This document shows, in pieces, positions 9,401 through 15,072 of a DNA stretch of 18,696 bases; the first letter of the stretch is position 1, and each line of letters opens with the position of its first letter. This DNA is from JAXFQS01 sp051892815 (lineage in GTDB: Bacteria; Verrucomicrobiota; Kiritimatiellia; RFP12; DVOR01): positions 1-18,696 of the forward strand of contig JBJFGP010000091.1 of the NCBI GenBank assembly GCA_051892815.1. Reading direction: 5' to 3'. A program made the translations under genes and the position numbers. The notes under the pieces are model-generated. The model had not been told where the DNA came from. It searched no databases and saw nothing but the letters and a program-made list of their open reading frames with translations.

Positions 9401-11005
9401 AACCTGTGGGGGCTTTACGATATGCACGGAAATTTGTTTGAACATTGTCTCGATTTCCACAATACAGCGGAGAGTTTGGTGGACTGTTCCGGGACGGATC
9501 CTGTGGGGCCTCGCGACGAGAGTCGAAGCTACAAGGGGCGGCGCGTGATGAAAGGCGGTTCGGTGCTTTGCTACGGCGATCCGGGAAGTTGCGCGGCTTG
9601 GGGGCGTCGGTTGGGGAGCAAGACGGCGCCGGTGATTGGTCACGGCGCGACGGGGTTCCGGGTGTGCGTGTCGGACTGTGTTGCGCCGCAATCTCAGATT
9701 GCGCCTTGGGCGGAGCCGTTGACTGCGGAGCAACTCGCGGCGCGGGCGGAGTTGACGGCGGGAACGCGTTACTTTAGGGTGAATGGCTTGGCGGGCTCGG
9801 TGTATTGCACGGGGAAGGGGGCGTTTCCGCTTTTTGCGGCGCGGAATTGGGACCGTTCGGCGGCCTGCATGGCTTCGGCGGGGGGCGCGGGGAAGGGACG
9901 CGTGGTCTATGTTGCTGACGATTCGGGGGCGCTTGAATTGCCCGAGAACAAGGTGCTTCGCGAGCAGATTGTGCGGTGGCTTTCGGCCAATGGGCGCTTC
10001 CGGAAGGTGGACGGTTCGTTGCTCAAGGATGGGGAAGCCTCGGAACTGGTTGACTTTGTCCGTGGGGGTGGCGGGCTGCTGGTGACGGGGACGGCTTGGC
10101 GGTGGTGGATGGGGGCGCTTCGCAGTCGTGGCGAGGCGTCGGCGATTGATTGGCCGGGGAATGTACTCTTGAAGGAATTTGGGATTTTGGGTGGACGGTT
10201 TTGCGTGAGGCGGACGGCTCCGGAGGGGTTCTCGACTCGGACGATGTGTTCGCTGGGTTCTGCCGTCCCGCCGCCCGAACTCTATGAGCGGCAGCGGTTT
10301 GAGCGTGCGAATGGTTTGGCGGCGTCGCCGGCAAGGGCCGGGGAGCGCGGTATTCGCGTGAAGGCGGGGGAGACGATTGCGTTTTTGGGCGATTCCATTA
10401 CGCGGCTGGGCGGCGGAGATAGGGGCTATATCGCTTTGGTGCTGGCGGGGCTTGATGCGGTTGGCGTCAAGGATGTGCAGGCGGTGCGTGCGGGATGCGA
10501 CGGGCAGAATGCGGGGGATATGCTCGGGCGGGTAGGCGGCATTCTCGCGAATCCCGAGGTGAAGGTGCTGACGGTCTCGTGCGGGGTGAACGACATTTGG
10601 GGCTATGACTGGGGCCGCGGGGTGGAGCTTGAGGCGTATGAGCAGAATGTGCGGGAGATCTACGACAAGGCGGCTCGGGCGGGGGTGCTGGTCGTGCCGC
10701 TGACGCCGACGCTCATTCAAGAGAATCCGGACAATGACGAGAATCGGCAGCTTGATTTGTTTGCCGACTTCATCCGCGCCGAGGCGAAGCGCCGGGGGCT
10801 GCCTTATGCGGATTGCCGGCGCGCGGAGGTGGAGGCTCTGGAGAAGTTGCCGAAGACGGGCGAGCGCCATTTCACTTACGACGGGGTCCATCCGGTCGCG
10901 GCCGGGCACCGGCTGATTGCGCGCGAGGTGCTCAAGGCGCTGGGCGTGCCAGAGTCGTCGATGCCCGCGGTCGAAAAGGCTTGGGATCGTCTGCTGGGCG
11001 ATTAG
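6476..11005 (+). CDS. Secreted multidomain M60-like metallopeptidase / FGE-like / SGNH hydrolase protein
   Basis: The 1509-residue protein has a signal peptide (MNRPLCAILFAGLLAPVLQA). Residues about 30-240 form an amidotransferase-fold domain like that preceding M60 domains in TCAF proteins (GKGRAIYLGHPSF, then DFVRNGGGLLGAGLGWGWK). Residues about 355-735 are a Peptidase_M60 domain: STGLFAPAGSRIAF, then SPFGGLVYI, then the zinc motif HEIGH (H579, E580, H583) with E597 in SEVTVNLF as probable third ligand. M60 enzymes cleave O-glycosylated proteins such as mucins. Residues about 756-1070 are FGE-like, with C1032 and C1039 spaced seven apart rather than the canonical five. Residues about 1099-1265 repeat the first domain without an M60. 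Residues about 1295-1495 are an SGNH/GDSL hydrolase with all blocks: GDSIT (S1307), GVND (N1372) and DGVHP (D1469, H1472); such domains often remove acyl groups from glycans. A glycoprotein-degrading role is inferred. The gene is the last of the operon and is followed by a terminator. Confidence 0.88.
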   Translation: MNRPLCAILFAGLLAPVLQAAPATLPKELAEGVRAINCDGLPGTVLVLSDEAFPIARAKNWDGTATFAAAGVTYGKGRAIYLGHPSFLTSGKLSDETLAFHSNAIRWLVRNKPAPQIGVYRNAAIRNALKRAGIESTLITDTADFPRYDLIASVDFTVQNAPAYLDFVRNGGGLLGAGLGWGWKQIASRTRAVSFADDFGDNRIFGPMGILMGDIGIVRPDKQGFPLDPQTVPNGTRADDALQIAAKDTYSSREQKRQVAVVLSQMAAVLPPSLPQGVLEKIAVFAKHPDAAKVPSPEHPVEPEDIFARLAILARKAAYETDRFRHWPADPAAEVYPGLVKPGTPTISREIEIDAAVPRWHSTGLFAPAGSRIAFTFPDGAADWNLRIRIGTTQDDLSGAAKGWKRFPLVTTEAPVLQSRVELTSPFGGLVYIIVPDQPPAADKRFTVRIDGAVMAPWFKLGRDTAEGFFEECRQTGAPQGEVEGLNYIITFETTGLAQCKDPEWVAAYWDRYLDACQWLSGLPPRRFPERLCSDIQLQGIGVLHDGYPMMALVNRRNPSAVILDRQALERAQAWGVYHEIGHNHQNPAWTPEGTSEVTVNLFTLLGISKVSGRSFRENGFATARAVADAKVRQWVASGKRFENWKKDPFLALEFYARLVETYGWDVLARVFAVYRKPGFALPRTNGDKWNVFAREFSAAVKQDVAAVMRQWSLPVSDAVARHCSQYAKAPDGLVRGLVREPYKPLATTPVKGLYMGICLTGADEGKIELYPTRESVPEGEKSERWKGDWLLLRRIEPTPGEVSLGNPQLSSGADARHGVTLTRPYYIGVYEVTQRQWFHIMGAWRGDTFGHPEVRGSLPVNGIPYCHTRGHVSDGICWPFSGYEVMPDSFFGRLRELTGFRADFDLPTEAQWEWACRAGGEGPWGTGEAAAPYQVKDAKPPMSVKRDRVLDTLGRYSGNCGGVACPAAVGSYRPNLWGLYDMHGNLFEHCLDFHNTAESLVDCSGTDPVGPRDESRSYKGRRVMKGGSVLCYGDPGSCAAWGRRLGSKTAPVIGHGATGFRVCVSDCVAPQSQIAPWAEPLTAEQLAARAELTAGTRYFRVNGLAGSVYCTGKGAFPLFAARNWDRSAACMASAGGAGKGRVVYVADDSGALELPENKVLREQIVRWLSANGRFRKVDGSLLKDGEASELVDFVRGGGGLLVTGTAWRWWMGALRSRGEASAIDWPGNVLLKEFGILGGRFCVRRTAPEGFSTRTMCSLGSAVPPPELYERQRFERANGLAASPARAGERGIRVKAGETIAFLGDSITRLGGGDRGYIALVLAGLDAVGVKDVQAVRAGCDGQNAGDMLGRVGGILANPEVKVLTVSCGVNDIWGYDWGRGVELEAYEQNVREIYDKAARAGVLVVPLTPTLIQENPDNDENRQLDLFADFIRAEAKRRGLPYADCRRAEVEALEKLPKTGERHFTYDGVHPVAAGHRLIAREVLKALGVPESSMPAVEKAWDRLLGD

Positions 11006-11024
11006 GCGTCCGCCTGGCAGTCGA

Positions 11025-11056
11025 GGGCCGCCGGCATTGCCGGCGGCCCTTTTTTT
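11025..11056 (+). terminator. Strong intrinsic terminator closing the operon
   Basis: An 11-bp perfect GC stem (GGGCCGCCGGC at 11025-11035 pairing with GCCGGCGGCCC at 11039-11049) closes a 3-nt ATT loop and runs directly into seven T residues (11050-11056). It begins 19 bp after the stop of the 1509-residue gene, so it should end transcription of the upstream operon. Confidence 0.93.
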
Positions 11057-11081
11057 GCTTTCCGCCGTCGCGTCCGGCGGG

Positions 11082-11110
11082 TGTCAACCTTTTGGGGGCT
11101 GAGGTTGGCA
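11082..11110. repeat. REP-like hairpin, copy 1
   Basis: TGTCAACCT (11082-11090) pairs with AGGTTGGCA (11102-11110) over 9 bp with one G-U wobble, around an 11-nt loop. The segment from 11081 shares the frame GTGT-x-x-ACCTTT-GGGGGC-...-GG-x-A/T-GGCA with copy 2. It lies in the 215-bp non-coding interval before ppk and no coding explanation is seen. It resembles extragenic palindromic elements mobilised by REP-associated (RAYT) transposases; that link is inference, and no transposase gene is present. Confidence 0.6.
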
Positions 11111-11125
11111 GGAAAGGGGGTCGGA

Positions 11126-11158
11126 GGTGTGCACCTTTGGGGGCGAAAGGTAGGCACC
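11126..11158. repeat. REP-like hairpin, copy 2
   Basis: GGTGTGCACCTTT (11126-11138) and AAAGGTAGGCACC (11146-11158) form a 13-bp stem interrupted by one wobble and a 2-bp internal mismatch, around a 7-nt GGGGGCG loop. An imperfect stem with a small internal bulge is typical of REP sequences. It lies 15 bp downstream of copy 1 in the same orientation and shares its CCTTT-GGGGGC core. Confidence 0.6.
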
Positions 11159-11181
11159 AATCGCGCTCCTTGCAGAATGCT

Positions 11182-11214
11182 GACACAATCCTAACACGAT
11201 TGTGCGATTGTGTC
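11182..11214. promoter_or_regulatory. Inverted repeat with a tandem octamer just upstream of ppk
   Basis: GACACAATC (11182-11190) is perfectly complementary to GATTGTGTC (11206-11214) across a 15-nt spacer. Inside it the octamer CGATTGTG occurs twice back to back (11197-11204 and 11205-11212), so CACAATC can also pair with the nearer copy. The element ends 6 nt before the ppk ATG, so it could be an operator or a leader hairpin blocking or exposing the start. A weak promoter (TTGCAG at 11170-11175, TAACAC at 11192-11197, 16-bp spacing) would overlap it. It does not match the E. coli Pho box pattern. Confidence 0.5.
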
Positions 11215-11220
11215 GGCGTG

Positions 11221-13311
11221 ATGAATCAGCACACCCCCTCTTTGGCAAGCCTCCCCGTCGAGGCGCAGCGGAACCTCTTCATCAACCGCGAACTGAGTTG
11301 GCTCAAATTCAACGAGCGCGTGCTCGGCGAAGCCGCCCGCGACGATGTGCCGCTCTGCGAACGCCTCAGCTTCCTCTCCATCTTCCAGACCAACCTCGAC
11401 GAGTTCTTCAAAGTCCGCATCGGAGCCTTGGTCGACCGCCTGCAGCTGGGCGGCGAGCCAGACGAAAAAACGGGTCTGACCGTCGCCGAGCAACTCGACG
11501 CCGCCCGCGCGGAAGTCCAGCGTCTCTCCGCGCTCCGCGCCGAGATATGGAACCATCTCCGAGAAACTCTCCAGCGCGAGGCCGCCACCGAAATCGTCCC
11601 CGCAGACCAATGGAGTGCGCAAGACAAAGCCGCCGCCCGGACCATCTTCCGCGAACAAATGGCCGATACCCTCTCCGTCGTCCTGCTCGGCAAACACCGT
11701 AGCCCGCCCTTCCTTCGCGACCGCGAAACCTACCTCGCCGTGCTCGCCAGACGCCGCGGAGATGCCGCATCGAAAAGCCGCTTGGGGTTCATCTCCTGCA
11801 CCCTTCCCGCCGTGCCCAGACTCCTCGCCCTGCCCGGGAAAGGGCGCTTCGCCCTCTCGGAAGAGATCCTCCGCCTTTGCGCCGCAAACGCCTTCCCGGA
11901 CTGCACCTTGCGCGAGACATCCCTCTTCCGCTTGACCCGCAACGCGGACATCGATCCCGACCGCGAATACGACGACGAACGCGACTATCGCGAGTTCATG
12001 GCCGACCTCATGCGCCGCCGGAAACGCCTCAATCCAGTCCGCCTCGAAATCGAATCCCAAGCCAGTCCAGCCCTCGCCAAAGCCCTAGGCGACGCCGTCG
12101 GAGTCGGCAAGGAAACCCTCTGCCGCTCGGATTGCCCCTTCGACTTCTCCTTCCTAGCCGCCGTGCGCGACTCCTTGCGCCACCGGCCCGAACTCTTTTG
12201 GCCCCGCTTCACCCCCCGCCGCGAAGGAACCCGCCTGGCCAAAAAGAGCCTTTTCGCCCAAATCCGAGACGAGGACCGCCTCTTCTTCTACCCCTACGAC
12301 TCGATGGAACCTTTCCTCCAATGGCTCCGCGAGGCGGCCACCGACCCCCAGGTCGTGTCAATACGAATGACCCTCTATCGCGTCGCACGGGAAAGCCGCG
12401 TGGTGGAAACCTTGATTGAGGCGGCCGAGAATGGAAAGGATGTACTCGTGCTGGTCGAACTCAAGGCAAGGTTCGATGAAGAGAACAACATCGAATGGTC
12501 CCGTCGCCTCGAAGCCGCGGGTTGCCAAGTGGTCTACGGGTTGGAAGGTTTCAAAGTCCATTGCAAGCTCTGCCTCGTCATGCGCAAGGGCAGAAACGGC
12601 ATCGAATACTTCACGCACGCCGGGACGGGGAACTACAACGAAAAGACCGCTCGGCTCTATACCGACTATGCCTTGATGACCGCGGACGAGGGCATCGGTC
12701 GTGACGCCGTGGTCATCTTTCGTGCGTTGGCATTGGGGGAACTCCCGCCTTCGACGGAGCGGATTCTCGTGGCTCCGCGCAACCTGCAGGAAGGCATCCT
12801 GGAGCGGATTGGAAGGCAGATTGAACGGGCGCGCTCGGGCAGGTCTGCCTACATCGGGTTGAAGTTGAATGCGCTGACGGATAGGCGCATCTGCTGGCGA
12901 TTGGCGGAAGCGTCGGCGGCGGGTGTCACGGTGGATTTGGTGGTGCGGGGCATTTGCTGTCTGCGTCCGGGACTGGCAGGTCTGACGGATAAGATACGCG
13001 TGGTGAGTGTGGTTGGGCGGTTTCTGGAGCATGCGCGGGTGTACATCTTCGGGAGCGGGCGTGAGGCAGAGGTGTTCCTCGCGAGTGCGGACTTTATGAC
13101 GCGCAACACGCGCCGCCGCGTGGAGACTGCGGTGCCGATTCGGGCGCCCAAACTCAAGCGTCGGATTGTGCGGGACTTTGGCGTGATGCTGTCGGATTCG
13201 TTGCATGCGCACGAACTGGGGGCGGACGGGATTTATCGCCGCCGCAACCCGGATCCGAGGGTCGATTCGCAGTTGCTTTTCTGCCAAGGGGAGGGGGCTC
13301 TCGGGCGGTGA
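11221..13311 (+). CDS. ppk1: Polyphosphate kinase 1
   Basis: The 696-residue protein is close to the 688 residues of E. coli Ppk. It transfers the gamma-phosphate of ATP to inorganic polyphosphate through a phosphohistidine, and the reaction is reversible. The N-terminal signature FINRELSWLKFNERVL is followed by FLSIFQTNLDEFFKVR. The catalytic region holds KVHCKLCLV with H447, matching the autophosphorylated H435 of E. coli, then THAGTGNYNEKTARLYTDY. FLEHARVYIF holds H604, matching H592. All expected catalytic histidines are present, so the enzyme should be active. The start is the ATG at 11221 because FINREL must lie near the N-terminus and upstream in-frame sequence runs through the terminator and repeats. 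No good ribosome site is seen. The stop overlaps the start of the exopolyphosphatase gene. Codon choice changes from C-ending in the first half to G-ending in the second half. Confidence 0.96.
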   Translation: MNQHTPSLASLPVEAQRNLFINRELSWLKFNERVLGEAARDDVPLCERLSFLSIFQTNLDEFFKVRIGALVDRLQLGGEPDEKTGLTVAEQLDAARAEVQRLSALRAEIWNHLRETLQREAATEIVPADQWSAQDKAAARTIFREQMADTLSVVLLGKHRSPPFLRDRETYLAVLARRRGDAASKSRLGFISCTLPAVPRLLALPGKGRFALSEEILRLCAANAFPDCTLRETSLFRLTRNADIDPDREYDDERDYREFMADLMRRRKRLNPVRLEIESQASPALAKALGDAVGVGKETLCRSDCPFDFSFLAAVRDSLRHRPELFWPRFTPRREGTRLAKKSLFAQIRDEDRLFFYPYDSMEPFLQWLREAATDPQVVSIRMTLYRVARESRVVETLIEAAENGKDVLVLVELKARFDEENNIEWSRRLEAAGCQVVYGLEGFKVHCKLCLVMRKGRNGIEYFTHAGTGNYNEKTARLYTDYALMTADEGIGRDAVVIFRALALGELPPSTERILVAPRNLQEGILERIGRQIERARSGRSAYIGLKLNALTDRRICWRLAEASAAGVTVDLVVRGICCLRPGLAGLTDKIRVVSVVGRFLEHARVYIFGSGREAEVFLASADFMTRNTRRRVETAVPIRAPKLKRRIVRDFGVMLSDSLHAHELGADGIYRRRNPDPRVDSQLLFCQGEGALGR

Positions 13312-14228
13312 ATGTGGCGGTTGTCGATGTCGGTTCCAACACGGTCCGCCTGAATGTCTATGCGTGCCGCGGCAGTGGGGCGGAGCCTCAGCTGGTGGCG
13401 ACGAGGAAGATTGCGGCGGGGCTGGCCGGGTATATTCGCCGGGGCTCGATGGTGCCGAGTGGAACGGAGCGGCTTTGCCAGGCGCTGGAGGAGATTCGGC
13501 TAGCGCTGGGGCATTGCCGGTTCGACCGTTTGGCACCGTTTGCGACGGCTCCGTTGAGGAATATCCGCAACACTCGGGAGGTGCTGGAGGCGGTTCGCGC
13601 GCGGACGGGTTTCGAACTGGATGTGCTCTCGGGGGAGCGTGAGGCGCGGCTCGGTTTCCGGGGTGTCTGCGACCGGATTGACGCCAAGGGTGGGGTGCTG
13701 GCGGACATTGGCGGCGGGTCGACGGAGGTGACGCGGTTTGAGCGAGGGGCGGTTTGTCGCTGCGCCTCGTTCCCCATTGGTTCGCTGAATCTCTTTGATA
13801 CCTTCGTGCGTCGCGGCATACTACCAAACGGGGGGGAACTCAAGCACCTTCGTAGGCGAATCGAATCAATCCTCGATTCCGAGTCGTTGGATCCTTTCGG
13901 TTCGTCGCCGCGCTTGATTGCCATCGGCGGCACCGCGCGCGCTATCCTTAAACTTTACCGCGCCGGCTCGAAAAGTCTCCCGTCCCAGGTGGCATCCGTC
14001 GACGGGCTGAAGAAACTTTGGAACCTTCTGGCCAAGGGCGACCGTACCGCGATTGACCTCATCCTGAGCCAAGTTCCCCACCGCATCCACACCATCCTTC
14101 CTGGCATGGCCATCCTCATGCGCCTGCTCAAACGCCTTCAGGCCAGCGAATTGGAGGTTTGCTCCCAAGGCCTGAGAGAAGGCTACCTCGCGGAACTCCT
14201 GTCAACCTCTTCGCCGCCCCGCCGCTAG
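13308..14228 (+). CDS. ppx: Ppx/GppA-family exopolyphosphatase
   Basis: The 306-residue protein has the actin-like ASKHA fold motifs of Ppx/GppA phosphatases: VDVGSNTVRLNVY at residues 5-17, LSGEREARLGFRG from about residue 107, and DIGGGSTE beginning at D133. These bind polyphosphate or the (p)ppGpp phosphates and the metal. IAIGGTARAI and a final GLREGYLAEL complete the family pattern. The length fits the short two-domain form lacking the C-terminal extension of E. coli Ppx (about 510 residues). Adjacent to ppk1, it most likely hydrolyses terminal phosphates of polyphosphate; guanosine pentaphosphate hydrolysis (GppA activity) cannot be excluded. The GTG start at 13308 overlaps the ppk1 stop (GTGA) and is preceded by a purine-rich AAGGGGAGGGGG at 13286-13297, so translation is probably coupled. 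Confidence 0.9.
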   Translation: MNVAVVDVGSNTVRLNVYACRGSGAEPQLVATRKIAAGLAGYIRRGSMVPSGTERLCQALEEIRLALGHCRFDRLAPFATAPLRNIRNTREVLEAVRARTGFELDVLSGEREARLGFRGVCDRIDAKGGVLADIGGGSTEVTRFERGAVCRCASFPIGSLNLFDTFVRRGILPNGGELKHLRRRIESILDSESLDPFGSSPRLIAIGGTARAILKLYRAGSKSLPSQVASVDGLKKLWNLLAKGDRTAIDLILSQVPHRIHTILPGMAILMRLLKRLQASELEVCSQGLREGYLAELLSTSSPPRR

Positions 14229-14263
14229 CCTCCCGATTGCCCCCGCGCGCGGTTCAAAATCTA

Positions 14264-14292
14264 TTCCCACCCGCCCGAGAGTGTGCTATACT
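14264..14292 (+). promoter_or_regulatory. Extended -10 promoter directly upstream of panB
   Basis: The -10 box TATACT (14287-14292) matches the consensus at 5/6 and is preceded by TGC, forming the extended TGnTATAAT element. A TTCCCA at 14264-14269 lies at the ideal 17-bp spacing. Transcription would start about 7 nt after the -10 box, at or one base before the ATG at 14300, implying a leaderless or nearly leaderless transcript. The interval 14229-14263 contains no terminator-like hairpin with a T run. Confidence 0.65.
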
Positions 14293-14299
14293 GTGGGGT

Positions 14300-15058
14300 A
14301 TGAAGAGATGGACCACAGCCAAGATTTCCGCCCTTAAAGGCGTCCGCCGATTCACCTGCGTGACCGCCTACGACGCCGTCTCCGGACAGCTGGCCGATGA
14401 AGCCGGATTCGAACTCGTCCTCGTGGGCGACTCGCTCGGCAACACCGTGCTCGGCTATCCCAACACCCTCGCCGTCACGCAGAACATTATGCTCCATCAT
14501 ACCGCCGCCGTCGTGCGCGGAGTCAAAGATGCCCTCGTCGTCGCCGATATGCCTTTTCTCTCCTACCAGGTGTCCGACGACGAAGCCCTCCGCAACGCCG
14601 GAGCCTACCTTCAGCAAGCCGGCGCCGATGCCGTCAAACTCGAAGGAGGCGCCATCCGAGTTCCCCTCGTCCGCCGCCTCGTCCAAAACGGAATCCCCGT
14701 GCTCGGGCACATTGGACTGACCCCCCAATCCATCCAAGTCCCCGGCCTCTCCCGCCAAGGAAAGACCGACGCAGCCGTCGCCAATCTGACCCGCGACGCC
14801 CAAGCCCTTGCCGCCGCCGGTGCCTTCGCCATTGTCCTCGAATGCGTACCTGACGCGCCCGCCGAAACCATCGCCAAAGCCGTCCCCGTGCCCGTCATCG
14901 GCTGCGGTTCCGGCAACCGTTGCGACGCCACCATACTCGTCTTCAACGATGTCGTGGGCCTTACCCTCGGGCACAAACCCTCCTTCGCCAACTCCTACGG
15001 CAACGCGGCAGAGACCATTCGACAAGCCCTCGCCGCCTACCGCCAGACGCTCGCCTGA
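14300..15058 (+). CDS. panB: 3-methyl-2-oxobutanoate (ketopantoate) hydroxymethyltransferase
   Basis: The 252-residue protein makes ketopantoate from alpha-ketoisovalerate and methylene-tetrahydrofolate, the first committed step to pantothenate, CoA and the phosphopantetheine arm of carrier proteins. Family motifs occur in order: TAYDAVSGQLADEAG, VGDSLG (D44), ADMPFLSY (D83), VKLEGG (K113), GHIGLTPQS and VLECVP (E181). These correspond to the metal ligands D45 and D84, K112 and catalytic E181 of the 264-residue E. coli enzyme. The C-terminal end is divergent: GCGSG replaces IGAG and CDAT replaces CDGQ. The start at 14300 follows the family N-terminus (KRWTTAKISALKG) and the promoter; the upstream in-frame sequence overlaps ppx. 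It lies 14 bp before the ketoacyl-synthase-like gene, suggesting one transcript. Confidence 0.95.
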   Translation: MKRWTTAKISALKGVRRFTCVTAYDAVSGQLADEAGFELVLVGDSLGNTVLGYPNTLAVTQNIMLHHTAAVVRGVKDALVVADMPFLSYQVSDDEALRNAGAYLQQAGADAVKLEGGAIRVPLVRRLVQNGIPVLGHIGLTPQSIQVPGLSRQGKTDAAVANLTRDAQALAAAGAFAIVLECVPDAPAETIAKAVPVPVIGCGSGNRCDATILVFNDVVGLTLGHKPSFANSYGNAAETIRQALAAYRQTLA

Positions 15059-15072
15059 ACCGCTCCCGCCTT

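Noticed and set aside
8753..10909. 718-codon open frame on the minus strand
   Set aside because: It lies wholly antisense to the well-supported M60/FGE/SGNH gene, has a low-complexity Arg/Pro-rich translation and no family motif; long antisense frames are expected in G-rich coding DNA.
10813..11220. Upstream extension of the ppk1 frame
   Set aside because: It would run through the end of the SGNH gene, the terminator and the REP-like repeats; the PPK1 N-terminal signature requires the start near 11221.
11006..11220. Small gene, riboswitch or CRISPR repeat between the operons
   Set aside because: No plausible start with ribosome site and open frame was found; the two repeats are imperfect, only two, and form their own hairpins, and no known riboswitch pattern is recognised.
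12358..13827. 489-codon minus-strand frame across ppk1 and ppx
   Set aside because: It is antisense to two firmly identified genes and is Pro/Arg-rich with no recognisable domain.
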